Source of the DNA: Planctomycetota bacterium
Lineage (GTDB): Bacteria > Planctomycetota > Phycisphaerae > Phycisphaerales > UBA1924
Direction: 5' to 3'
Assembly (NCBI GenBank): GCA_014584315.1
Contig: JACTNA010000013.1
Span: forward strand, 1-35,124
DNA length: 35,124 nt
A program made the position numbers and the translations under genes. Of this stretch, positions 26,291 to 33,959 are shown one piece after another; within the stretch, counting starts at the first letter, position 1; the number at the start of each line of letters is the position of its first letter. The notes under the pieces are model-generated. The model saw nothing but the letters and a program-made list of their open reading frames with translations, was not told the DNA's origin and ran no database searches.

Positions 26291-27552
26291 GCCGCGCCCT
26301 CCTGCGCACGGGCTTCGGCGTGGTCGGGCGATCGCGGGGGCGCGTCGGGGGTGTAGCCGGTGTGTTCGGTGAGCCGGCCGGAGAGCACGGGGACGGTGAT
26401 GCGGACCATGATGGTGAAGAGGAGCAGGCCGAAGGCCCAGACACCGGCGGAGACGAGCGACTCGTTGAGGGTGGGCGTGTACTCGACGATTTCGCCGAGG
26501 GGCGTGGGCACGAAGCCGGGGATGATGAGGCCCATCCCCTTCTCGATCCAGATGCCGACGATCATCAGGACGCAGGCGGGGTGGAGGAAACGCTCGCGGC
26601 GTGAGACGGGCAGGTAGAGGAGCACGAGCGCCGCGGTGTTCATGGCGATGGCGGACCAGATCCAGGGGACGAGGGCGGCGCGCCCGTCGAGGCCGAGGTA
26701 AAGGTAGCGTGCGGAGGCGGTGTGGGCGGAGTCGGTGTAGAACTCGGTGAAGACCTCGGAACCGAGGAGGAACATGTTGATCGTCATGGCGACGGTGACG
26801 ATGTTGCGGAGCGTGAGGAAGGCCTTGGGCGGCACCTCGTATGCGCCGATACGGCGCAGGACGCCGAGGGTGAGGATGAGGAAGGCGGGACCGGCGGCGA
26901 AGGCGGAGGCGAGGAACCGCGGGGCGATGACGGCGGAGTTCCAGAACGGGCGGCTGCCGAGGCCGCTGTACAGGAACGCCGTGACGGTGTGGATGCTGAC
27001 GGCCCAGACGATGGCGATGAAAACGAAGGGGAGGTAGAAGAGTTTGCCGGGTCGTCGTCCGCGGTAGGCGCAGTAGATGAGGTAGCCGCAGATATGCAGG
27101 TTGAGAAGGAGATAGCCGTTGAGGACGAGAACGTCCCACGTGAGCATGGAGATGGGGAAGTTGAAGCGGAGGAAGAGGTGGTGGAATCGGTCGGGGCGTC
27201 CGAGGTCCACGGTGACGAAGAGGAGGGCCATGATGATGGCGGCGACGGCGAAGAGTTCGCCGAAGATGACGAGGTCGTGCAGTTCGCGGTTGCGGTAGAT
27301 GTAGACGGGGATGACGAGCATGACGGCGGCGGCGGCCATGCCCACGAGGAAGGTGAAGTTGGCGATGTAGAGGCCCCAGGAGACCTGGTCGGTCATGCCG
27401 GTGACGGCGAGGCCGTGGACGATCTGGCGGCAGTAGGCGTTGAGGCCGAGCAGGGCGACGGCGGTGAGGAAGAACATCCAGGCGTAGTAGCGTCCGTCGC
27501 CGACGAAGGAGAGGCGAAAGCACCGCCAGAGGAAGGTGAGGTAGGTCTTCAC
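26287..27552 (-). CDS. nrfD: NrfD/PsrC-type quinol-linked membrane subunit
   Basis: The GTG at 27552 (GTGA overlapping the Fe-S gene stop) starts a 421-residue protein with about ten membrane helices. The early 'GRYYAWMFFLTAVALLGLNAYCRQIVHG' and 'QVSWGLYIANFTFLVGMAAAAVMLVIPVYIY' are followed by 'FGELFAVAAIIMALLFVTVDLGRPDRFHHL', 'LTWDVLVLNGYLLLNLHICGYLIY' and 'FVFIAIVWAVSIHTVTAFLYSGLGSRPFWN'. The 'DLGRPDRFHH' and aromatic pattern are those of the NrfD family (PsrC, HybB, ActC). These proteins oxidise or reduce quinol and pass electrons to a periplasmic four-cluster Fe-S partner. That partner is the next gene upstream. The specific substrate of the complex is inferred, from the divergent nap operon. 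Confidence 0.9.
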   Translation of the reverse strand: MKTYLTFLWRCFRLSFVGDGRYYAWMFFLTAVALLGLNAYCRQIVHGLAVTGMTDQVSWGLYIANFTFLVGMAAAAVMLVIPVYIYRNRELHDLVIFGELFAVAAIIMALLFVTVDLGRPDRFHHLFLRFNFPISMLTWDVLVLNGYLLLNLHICGYLIYCAYRGRRPGKLFYLPFVFIAIVWAVSIHTVTAFLYSGLGSRPFWNSAVIAPRFLASAFAAGPAFLILTLGVLRRIGAYEVPPKAFLTLRNIVTVAMTINMFLLGSEVFTEFYTDSAHTASARYLYLGLDGRAALVPWIWSAIAMNTAALVLLYLPVSRRERFLHPACVLMIVGIWIEKGMGLIIPGFVPTPLGEIVEYTPTLNESLVSAGVWAFGLLLFTIMVRITVPVLSGRLTEHTGYTPDAPPRSPDHAEARAQEGAA

Positions 27553-28724
27553 GCGAGCGTCCCCCGCTGATTCGGCGTGAGGTCGCGCCAGCGGAGTTCG
27601 GGGCCGTCCGCGCCGGGGAGTCGGCCGTAGCGGTCGCCCTCTTCGTGTTCGAGTCGTCGCGCGATCTCGGCGGCTTCGGGGTCGAGGCCGCTTGGGTATC
27701 GCTCGTCGAAGTAGTAGAAGAACCTGGGGAGCGTGCCGGCGTCCTCCTTCAGGACGAAGACTCGCTTGGTGCGGAGAATCTGCGAGACCTCGCTCTCCGG
27801 GTCGAGGACGTTGCCGAACTTGCGCGCGCCGGTCGGGCAGACTTCGAGGCAGGCGGGCATGCGGCCCTGGCGCGTGCGCTGGAGGCAGTAGTGGCACTTC
27901 TCCATGACGCCCTTGTCGCGCGGGCGGTTGGAGAGGTAGCCCATGTTCGGGTTGACCTGGTCTGCGGGCAGGCGGGGCCTGGAGAAGTTGAAGCGGCGCG
28001 CCCAGTAGGGGCAGGCGGCCTCGCAGTAGCGGCAGCCGATGCACCAGTCGTAGTCGATGACGGTGATGCCGTCGGCGTCCTGCCAGGTCGCCTCAACGGG
28101 ACAGACCTTGACGCAGGGCGGGTTGGCGCACTGGTGGCACTGGACGGGGAGGTAGAAGTGGCCCTCGTCCGGTACGGTCGGGCGGTCGTAGTGGTGGTTG
28201 CCCTTTTCGAGGTCCATCGTGCCGCGCGGCATCTCGATGACGCGGATGTACTGGACTTCGGGCGAGCGACTCTGGTTGTTCTCGGCGACGCAGGCGTGGA
28301 CGCACTTGCGGCACCCGATGCAACGGCTGATGTTCAGGGCGTAGACGAACTCGACGCCGTCCATGGGCTTGTAGTCGCGCAGTTCGGGGCGGACGCCGTA
28401 GCGGCGCTCGACTTGGGCGCGGATGCGCTCGAGGGCGCGCTCCATGTCGTCGGGCGTCATTTCCTTGTAGTGCTTCTGGAGGAACTGCTCGAGGGATGGC
28501 GCGTCCTCGCGTTCGAGTTCGCGCAGCGGGCTGAGCGCCGCGGCGATGGCGGTCAGGCCCCCCGCTGCCGCGGTGCCGGTGCGGAGGAAACTGCGACGCG
28601 ACACGCCGGGGCCGTCGGTGGGCGCGGAGCCGGCGTCGCCGGAACCGCACCCGCAACCCGAGCCGCAGGAGCCGCCGCCGTTGCCGTTCGCGCCCGAGTG
28701 GCTCTTGAGGATGGGGAGTCTCAT
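27549..28724 (-). CDS. Tat-exported four-cluster ferredoxin-like subunit (NrfC/DsrO type)
   Basis: A 391-residue periplasmic electron-transfer subunit. A Tat signal starts at RR43-44 (VSRRSFLRTGTAAAGG), and is preceded by an unusual Gly/Cys stretch (GSCGSGCGCGSG, residues 18-29). Four [4Fe-4S] motifs follow: C135/C138/C141/C145; C196/C199/C204/C208; C228/C231/C234/C238; C277/C280/C292/C296. That matches the NrfC/PsrB/DsrO group. It should shuttle electrons between the NrfD quinol site and the tetraheme cytochrome. ATGA overlap with the cytochrome gene upstream and GTGA overlap with nrfD downstream. Confidence 0.92.
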   Translation of the reverse strand: MRLPILKSHSGANGNGGGSCGSGCGCGSGDAGSAPTDGPGVSRRSFLRTGTAAAGGLTAIAAALSPLRELEREDAPSLEQFLQKHYKEMTPDDMERALERIRAQVERRYGVRPELRDYKPMDGVEFVYALNISRCIGCRKCVHACVAENNQSRSPEVQYIRVIEMPRGTMDLEKGNHHYDRPTVPDEGHFYLPVQCHQCANPPCVKVCPVEATWQDADGITVIDYDWCIGCRYCEAACPYWARRFNFSRPRLPADQVNPNMGYLSNRPRDKGVMEKCHYCLQRTRQGRMPACLEVCPTGARKFGNVLDPESEVSQILRTKRVFVLKEDAGTLPRFFYYFDERYPSGLDPEAAEIARRLEHEEGDRYGRLPGADGPELRWRDLTPNQRGTLA

Positions 28725-29428
28725 GGCGTCGTCCCCGGATGGTGGTGCGGCGGCTCGCCGATCTGCCGCAGGAGCGGGTGGTGGCGACCTGGCGCGTGGT
28801 GGCCGTGCGCGTCCTGATCTCCCATGCGGAGCGTGTTCGGCCCGGGCAACGGCGTGAAAGGCGGGTAGCGCGGCGAGTGCGGGTCGTGGCACTCGGTGCA
28901 GCGGAGTCGGAGGGCCTCGCCCAGGTCGCGGTTCCAGTAGCCGAGTGTCTTGCCGTGGGTGCCGCGCTGCCAGTCGCGATAAGCCGTGCCGTGGCACTGG
29001 GCGCAGAGGGTGGCGACCTGCGAGAAGGGGACGGTGGAGCCGTCGTGGAGACGGAGGCGGTCGTGGTCGTTGCGGTCGTGGCAGTTGAAGCAGCGGTCGT
29101 TCAGGCCGTGGCTCAGAACGATCTCGCGGTGCATGCTGAGTTCGGAGATGGGCTTGTCGACGGAGACGAAGATGCTGTGGCAGTCCTGGCAGCCCTGGGC
29201 GACGCCGTTGATCATGGCTTGGGGCGGGTCGTGCATGGCGGCGCGCCGGGGGCCGGTGTCGAGGTCGTGGCGTGAGACTGAGACCGGCTCGGCCTCGGGG
29301 ACGCGGGGACCGATCGGGTCGATCGCCATGAACCCGGCCAGGAGAAGGAAAGCGGGCAGGAAGAGCCACCCGGCCCATGCCGGACCCGACGAGCGGTGCT
29401 TGCGGGGTTGGCCGTTTGGGGGCGTCAT
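28721..29428 (-). CDS. Tetraheme c-type cytochrome
   Basis: A 235-residue protein with an uncleaved or cleaved N-terminal helix (about 18-36, 'WAGWLFLPAFLLLAGFMAI') and four haem-attachment motifs: CQDCH (80), CFNCH (113), CAQCH (142) and CTECH (177). The C-terminus is His-rich (HGHHAPGRHH, PPHHHPG), which may supply metal or haem ligands. It is the first gene of a six-gene overlapping operon with Fe-S and NrfD subunits and is divergent from nap. It probably carries electrons from that complex to NapB/NapA, replacing NapC. It is not a NapC homologue by sequence, as I see no NapC/NirT pattern. Confidence 0.88.
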   Translation of the reverse strand: MTPPNGQPRKHRSSGPAWAGWLFLPAFLLLAGFMAIDPIGPRVPEAEPVSVSRHDLDTGPRRAAMHDPPQAMINGVAQGCQDCHSIFVSVDKPISELSMHREIVLSHGLNDRCFNCHDRNDHDRLRLHDGSTVPFSQVATLCAQCHGTAYRDWQRGTHGKTLGYWNRDLGEALRLRCTECHDPHSPRYPPFTPLPGPNTLRMGDQDAHGHHAPGRHHPLLRQIGEPPHHHPGTTP

Positions 29429-29473
29429 GCGGGCCGACAGCCTACAGTCAGGGGATAAACAGAGTAGTGGATG

Positions 29474-29501
29474 ATGATATCGTGAATGAGTATTCGATCA
29501 A
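29474..29501 (-). promoter_or_regulatory. Candidate promoter of the cytochrome/NrfD operon
   Basis: Read leftwards, TTGATC (29501-29496) and TATCAT (29479-29474) are separated by 16 bases, resembling a sigma-70 promoter (4/6 and 5/6 matches). The surrounding 29429-29546 gap is much more AT-rich than the rest of the window and must also drive nap rightwards. No good rightward pair and no FNR/Crp palindrome (TTGAT-N4-ATCAA) could be found. Confidence 0.4.
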
Positions 29502-29546
29502 GCAGGGGCGTGGCGGATCGGGCAAGATGGGGGAGGAGACTTGGGC

Positions 29547-29810
29547 GTGTCGATCAGCGGGCTGGTGGTGACGCTGGACCGTGACCCGCCGTTGGCGGAG
29601 AGCGCGATCCGCGCGCTGAAGCGCGACCCTCGGATCACGCTCGGGGAGCTAGCCGGTGAGAGATTGCCGATCGTTGTGGAGACGGGTTCTCGTGTCGAGG
29701 ACGAGGAGGTCTTCGCCGCATTGAAGGGCACACCCGGTGTGCGCTTCGTGGACGTGGCGTTCGTCGATTTCGGGAGCGGCGAGGAAGGAGCCCGCGATGC
29801 TGACGGTTGA
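29547..29810 (+). CDS. napD: Periplasmic nitrate reductase chaperone NapD
   Basis: An 87-residue cytoplasmic chaperone. The GTG at 29547 is preferred to TTG at 29541, because GGAGGAG (29532-29538) then lies eight bases away. It starts 'SISGLVVTLDRDPPLAESAIRAL', the ferredoxin-like beta-alpha-beta fold of NapD, then 'DPRITLGELAGERLPIVVET' and 'GTPGVRFVDVAFVDF'. NapD binds the Tat signal of NapA and holds it back until the Mo cofactor is loaded. The downstream napA starts inside its last codons (14-base overlap). This small gene is the clearest evidence that the adjacent molybdoenzyme is a Nap. Confidence 0.87.
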   Translation: MSISGLVVTLDRDPPLAESAIRALKRDPRITLGELAGERLPIVVETGSRVEDEEVFAALKGTPGVRFVDVAFVDFGSGEEGARDADG

Positions 29811-32202
29811 CAGGCGGACGTTCGTGAAGTCGGCGGCGATGGCGGCCGCGACGGCAGCGGCCGCGGGAACGACGCGGTCATTCGCGCTTCCGGTGCTGGG
29901 CGGGTCCGGGCTTCGGTGGGAGAAGGCGCCGTGCCGGTTCTGCGGGACGGGTTGCCACGTGATGGTGGCGACCGAGAACGGGCGCGTGGTGGCGATCCAG
30001 GGGGACCAGAAGGCGGAGGTGAACAAGGGCCTGCTGTGCGTGAAGGGGTACCACGTCGGGGCGATCTTGTACGGGGAGGACCGTTTGACGCGGCCGATGG
30101 CGCGCAGGGACGGGCGGCTTGTGCCGATCTCGTGGGAGGAGGCGATCGGGATCATCGCGGACAAGATCGCGGAGAACCCGAAGGGATTCGCGTTGTACGG
30201 GTCGGGACAGTGGACCATCGGCGAGGGGTGCATCGGCAACAAGTTCATGAAGGCGGGTCTGGGGAGCAACCAGATCGACGGGAATCCGCGGCTGTGCATG
30301 TCGTCGGCGGTGACGGGGTTCCTCTCGACGTTCGGCGTCGATGAGCCGCCGGGGGCGTACGACGATCTCGACCGGTGCGATGTGGCCATCATGTGGGGCA
30401 ACAACATGGCCGAGATGCACCCGGTGCTGTTCTCGCGGCTGGTGGACCGGCGGACGCGCGGGGAGAAGGTCACGATCATCGACCTGACCACGCGGCGGAC
30501 GCGGACGAGCGAGTTCGCGGATGAGGTGCTGTTCTTCAAACCGCACGGGGACCTGGCGATCGCGAACGGGATCGCGCACCTGCTGGTGAAGAACGGGACG
30601 TTCGACCGGGCGTTCGTGGAGAAGCACTGCAACTTCCGGCAACTGGGGCCGGGGTCGGAAGACGGGTCGCCTCCCGCCATGCTGGGCGTGCCGATGACGT
30701 TCGAGGAATACGCCCGGGCGTTGGAGCCGTACACGCCGGAGAAGGTCGAGGAACTGTCGGGGGTGCCGGCGGAGAAGGTCCGGATGCTCGGCGAGTTGTT
30801 CGGTCGGCGCGACCTGCGGATCAACAGCCTGTGGTGCATGGGGATGAACCAGCACACGCGGGGGACGGCGATCAACTGCCTTGTGCACGGCGTCCACCTG
30901 CTGTCGGGGCACATCGGGACGCCGGGCAACGCGGCGACGAGCCTGACGGGGCAGCCGTCGGCGTGCGGCACGGTGCGCGAGGTGGGGACGCTGTGCCACC
31001 TGCTTCCGGGCGGGCGCGTCGTGACGAACGCGGAGCACCGGAAAGACGCCGAGGCGCTGTGGAACGTGCCCGAGGGGCGGATCGCCGCGACGCCGGGGTA
31101 CCACACGGTCGAGATGTTCAAGCGGTTCAACACGCCGACGAGCGAGGGCGGGGACATCACGACGCTGTGGGTGCAGGTGACCAACCCCGGCCAGACGCTG
31201 CCGAACCTGCAACGGAACTTCCGGGCGAAGAAGGGCCTGGCGGACAAGTTCCTGATCGTGTCGGACGTGTACCCGACGGCGACGACGGAACTGGCGGACC
31301 TCGTGCTGCCGAGCGCGATGTGGGTCGAGAAGAACGGGATGTACGGGAACAGCGAGCGCCGGACGCAGCAGTGGTTCAAGATGGTGGACCCGCCGGGCGA
31401 GGCGCGCGACGACGCGTGGCAGATGATCGCGGTGTCGCGCCGGCTGTTCGACATGGGTCACGAGGGGATGAAGGGACGGGACGGGAAGTGGATCTTCCAC
31501 ACGACCGATGAGGCGGGACAGGAGGTTCCGATCTGGGAGTGGGCGCGCTACTACGACGTGAACGTGGATGAGCGGATGTTCGAGGAGTACCGCCCGTTCA
31601 CGCGGCTGAAGCACAAGGATCTCGCGCCGTACCGGGAGTACGTCAAGGCGCGTGGGCTGCGGTGGCCGGTGGTTGAGCAGGCGGACGGCTCGTGGCGCGA
31701 GACGCGGTGGCGGTTCAGCGGGTTCGACGATCCGTACGTGGAGAAGGGGAAGGAATTCCAGTTCTACCACTCGGTGACGAAGGACGACAAGGCCCTGATC
31801 TGGTTCCGGCCGCACGAGTTCCCGCCGGAGATGCCCGACGCGGAGTACCCGTTCTGGCTGTGCACCGGGCGCGTGCTGGAGCACTGGCACACGGGGACGA
31901 TGACGCGGCGTGTCCCGCAGTTGCACCGGGCGATGCCGAAGGCCTACGTTGAGATGCACGCGGACGACGCGGCGCGGCTCGGCGTGCGCAGCGGCGAGGT
32001 CGTCGCGGTGAGAAGTCGGCGCGGCGAGATCGACCTGCCGGTCTGGATCGGCGGGCGGGGAGACCCCAAGCCGGGCGAGGTCTTCGTGCCGTTCTTCGAC
32101 GAGGGGCGGCTCATCAACCTGGTCACGCTGGATGAGTACGACCCGTACTCGCGCCAGCCGGACTACAAGAAGTGCGCGGTCGCGATCGTGCGCAAGGCGT
32201 AG
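29797..32202 (+). CDS. napA: Periplasmic nitrate reductase catalytic subunit NapA
   Basis: An 801-residue Mo-bisMGD enzyme reducing nitrate to nitrite in the periplasm. The start at 29797 has AAGGAG seven bases ahead. A Tat signal (DRRTFVKSAAMAAATAAAAG) is followed by one [4Fe-4S] cluster: C46, C49, C53 and C81 (CRFCGTGCHVM and GLLCVKGY). The Mo ligand is C167 in 'RLCMSSAVTGFLSTFGVDEPPG', which closely matches the NapA block. No selenocysteine is used. The NapA C-terminal dinucleotide-binding region 'WLCTGRVLEHWHTGTMTRRVPQL' is present. It is slightly shorter than the E. coli enzyme (about 830). Formate dehydrogenase is the main alternative, but the NapD/NapB context and the C167 block argue against it. 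Confidence 0.94.
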   Translation: MLTVDRRTFVKSAAMAAATAAAAGTTRSFALPVLGGSGLRWEKAPCRFCGTGCHVMVATENGRVVAIQGDQKAEVNKGLLCVKGYHVGAILYGEDRLTRPMARRDGRLVPISWEEAIGIIADKIAENPKGFALYGSGQWTIGEGCIGNKFMKAGLGSNQIDGNPRLCMSSAVTGFLSTFGVDEPPGAYDDLDRCDVAIMWGNNMAEMHPVLFSRLVDRRTRGEKVTIIDLTTRRTRTSEFADEVLFFKPHGDLAIANGIAHLLVKNGTFDRAFVEKHCNFRQLGPGSEDGSPPAMLGVPMTFEEYARALEPYTPEKVEELSGVPAEKVRMLGELFGRRDLRINSLWCMGMNQHTRGTAINCLVHGVHLLSGHIGTPGNAATSLTGQPSACGTVREVGTLCHLLPGGRVVTNAEHRKDAEALWNVPEGRIAATPGYHTVEMFKRFNTPTSEGGDITTLWVQVTNPGQTLPNLQRNFRAKKGLADKFLIVSDVYPTATTELADLVLPSAMWVEKNGMYGNSERRTQQWFKMVDPPGEARDDAWQMIAVSRRLFDMGHEGMKGRDGKWIFHTTDEAGQEVPIWEWARYYDVNVDERMFEEYRPFTRLKHKDLAPYREYVKARGLRWPVVEQADGSWRETRWRFSGFDDPYVEKGKEFQFYHSVTKDDKALIWFRPHEFPPEMPDAEYPFWLCTGRVLEHWHTGTMTRRVPQLHRAMPKAYVEMHADDAARLGVRSGEVVAVRSRRGEIDLPVWIGGRGDPKPGEVFVPFFDEGRLINLVTLDEYDPYSRQPDYKKCAVAIVRKA

Positions 32203-32211
32203 GAGGCGCAG

Positions 32212-32952
32212 ATGTCATCCACACACTCACGCCTCCGCTTCCGCGGTGAGATTGCATGGACGGGAATGGTCGCGGGCCTGTGCGCGGCGGTGGCGCTCGG
32301 GTCGGCGGGAGCGGGAGTCTCGCGGCCCGTGCAGATCGGCGCGGACGACCGCGACCGCCCGGCCGTCAGCGCGCCGTGGCTGCTGTCGCAACCCGCGGCG
32401 AACGTTGTGCCCGCCGAGCGGGCGAACCCCGGAAGCACGGAGGACAAGTTCACGGCGCGGGTGCGCTCGATGGAAGAGCGGGCCGCGCTGCGGGCGTACG
32501 AGGGCGCGCCGCCGGTCATCCCGCACCCGGTGGGTGAGTTGAAGTACCAGACCTGCCGCGCGTGCCACGCGCAGGGGCTGCGGGCGGGGGAGCAGGTCGC
32601 GCGCATGGCGTCGCACACGCACCTGACGAACTGCACGCAGTGCCACGTGGAGGCGGCGGGGCTGTTCCTGGGGGACGACCCCGTGCCGGGCAACTCGTTC
32701 GAGGGGCTTCGAGCGAGCGGGTACGGGAGCACGCGGGCGTGGGCGGGCGCGCCGCCGGTCATGCCGCACACGACGTTCATGCGGACGAACTGCGTGAGCT
32801 GCCACGGCGAGCACGGGTACGACGGGTGGAAGCCGGACCACCTCGACCGGACGAACTGCGTGCAGTGCCACGCGCCCGCGGCGAACCTGGATCAACTCTC
32901 GCCGGCGTTCGGCGAGGAACTGCTGCGCGTGTTCACCTCGCCGCGACCGTGA
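32212..32952 (+). CDS. napB: NapB-like cytochrome c with four haems (tandem duplication)
   Basis: A 246-residue exported protein with a signal helix (about 15-36). NapB normally has two CXXCH haem sites in about 150-170 residues; this one has four: CRACH (115), CTQCH (141), CVSCH (194), CVQCH (216). The NapB signature 'AYEGAPPVIPH' occurs at 95-105 and again as 'AWAGAPPVMPH' at 176-186, each followed by two haem motifs. The DNA of the two is identical over 17 bases (32503-32519 and 32746-32762), 243 bases apart, in frame. It is therefore best read as a duplicated NapB. RBS GGAGG overlaps the napA stop. Confidence 0.88.
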   Translation: MSSTHSRLRFRGEIAWTGMVAGLCAAVALGSAGAGVSRPVQIGADDRDRPAVSAPWLLSQPAANVVPAERANPGSTEDKFTARVRSMEERAALRAYEGAPPVIPHPVGELKYQTCRACHAQGLRAGEQVARMASHTHLTNCTQCHVEAAGLFLGDDPVPGNSFEGLRASGYGSTRAWAGAPPVMPHTTFMRTNCVSCHGEHGYDGWKPDHLDRTNCVQCHAPAANLDQLSPAFGEELLRVFTSPRP

Positions 32953-32961
32953 CGGGACGGC

Positions 32962-33537
32962 ATGAGCGAGCCTCGGGACATCTCGCGACGCGACCTGCTG
33001 CGCGGGCGTCTCAACGCGCGGGAATCGTCGGCGGGGTCGGGCGCGGCGTCGGGTTCGGCGCGTCGCGTCCCGCTTCCCGTGCATCGGCCGCCGGGGGCCG
33101 TGCCGGAGTCGGAGTTTCTGGCCGGGTGTACGCGGTGCGGAGCGTGCGTCGAGGCGTGCCCGGTGGATGCGATCGTGCTCGCGCCGCCGCGATTCCGCGG
33201 TGCGGCGGGGACGCCGATGATCGACGCGCACACGACCGCGTGCGTGATGTGCGCCGACACGCCGTGCATCGCGTCGTGCGAGCCGGGCGTCTTGCGGGCC
33301 GGACGGCCGCTGAAGATGGGAACGGCGTGGGTCGACCGGATGAACTGCCTGGCGTGGGCCGGGAGTTTCTGCACGGTCTGCTCGGAGCGGTGCCCGGTGC
33401 CCGGCGCGATCTCGCTGGAACAGGGCCGGCCGAGCGTGGTGGAGTCGGTCTGCACCGGGTGCGGTGTGTGCCACGGGGTGTGCCCCGCACCGGTGAACGC
33501 GATCGGCATCATGCCGCTGCCCGACCGGCCGGGGTAG
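32962..33537 (+). CDS. napF: NapF-like cytoplasmic ferredoxin
   Basis: A 191-residue Fe-S protein with an N-terminal 'ISRRDLLRGRLNAR', the peptide pattern of NapF, without a following hydrophobic stretch, so cytoplasmic. Four cluster motifs are seen: C56/C59/C62/C66, C94/C97/C102/C106, C129/C137/C140/C144 (long spacing) and C164/C167/C170/C174. NapF helps load or activate NapA before export. NapG would need a true Tat signal, so NapF is favoured. Last gene of the nap operon, nine bases after napB. E. coli NapF is about 164 residues, so this one is slightly longer. Confidence 0.82.
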   Translation: MSEPRDISRRDLLRGRLNARESSAGSGAASGSARRVPLPVHRPPGAVPESEFLAGCTRCGACVEACPVDAIVLAPPRFRGAAGTPMIDAHTTACVMCADTPCIASCEPGVLRAGRPLKMGTAWVDRMNCLAWAGSFCTVCSERCPVPGAISLEQGRPSVVESVCTGCGVCHGVCPAPVNAIGIMPLPDRPG

Positions 33538-33547
33538 CGGCGTTGGG

Positions 33548-33572
33548 CCGCACTTTGCGGAGCGGCCGCCCG
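33548..33572. terminator. Possible bidirectional terminator between napF and tRNA-Tyr
   Basis: The stretch between the convergent napF and tRNA-Tyr can form GGCCGC / GCGGCC with a ten-base loop, or a smaller CCGCA / TGCGG stem. It lacks a T-tract. It is the only folding candidate between the two genes. Confidence 0.3.
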
Positions 33573-33591
33573 GGGACGCGAGACGGCCGAA

Positions 33592-33674
33592 TGGGCGCGG
33601 CTGGATTCGAACCAGCGAAGGCATAAGCCAACAGATTTACAGTCTGTCCCGTTTGGCCACTTCGGTACACGCCC
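33592..33674 (-). tRNA. tRNA-Tyr (anticodon GUA)
   Basis: Reading the minus strand from 33674, an 83-base cloverleaf folds. The acceptor stem GGGCGTG pairs with CGCGCCC (one G-U), followed by discriminator A. The D-arm starts CCG and ends CGG. The anticodon arm is ACAGA-CTGTAAA-TCTGT with GTA. A long variable arm (class II, as bacterial tRNA-Tyr has) and the T-arm GCTGG-TTCGAAT-CCAGC complete it. CCA is not encoded. Upstream promoter at 33717-33745. Confidence 0.95.
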
Positions 33675-33702
33675 TCTGTGCCACCCGGACGATGGGGCCG
33701 CC

Positions 33703-33745
33703 GGCGTGGGAGGTACAAAATAGCGTATTCCCACGCCACGGGCAA
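33703..33745 (-). promoter_or_regulatory. tRNA-Tyr promoter inside a 9-bp inverted repeat
   Basis: On the tRNA strand, TTGCCC (33745-33740) and TATTTT (33722-33717) are exactly 17 bases apart, a normal sigma-70 spacing with 4/6 matches each. Transcription would begin about 35 bases before the tRNA. The same segment lies within a perfect inverted repeat, GGCGTGGGA (33703-33711) and TCCCACGCC (33729-33737). The rest of 33746-33959 has no recognisable feature. Confidence 0.55.
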
Positions 33746-33959
33746 GCCTGATCGGCCTGAGCGGGATGGGCCGATCCTGATCGGGCCGCGATGGCACGCC
33801 CGACCTTCGGGGCGGCCGGGGCGCGTGGGTTCGGGTCGGCTTCGGGGCGCTCTCGGGCCGACGCGCGGAGCGCATCGAGGGACGCGGCATCATCGGGACC
33901 ACCCGGTAGACGCGGCGCGAGGGTGGCCGCTCGGGTTCGGATGCAACAACGCGGGGCTT

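Noticed and set aside
29429..29546. FNR/Crp-type palindrome between nap and the cytochrome operon
   Set aside because: Only isolated half-sites such as ATCAA were seen, without the partner at the right distance.
29797..32202. Formate dehydrogenase or assimilatory nitrate reductase (NasA)
   Set aside because: The adjacent NapD and NapB, the Tat signal, and the Cys ligand block all fit NapA; no in-frame TGA (Sec) is needed.
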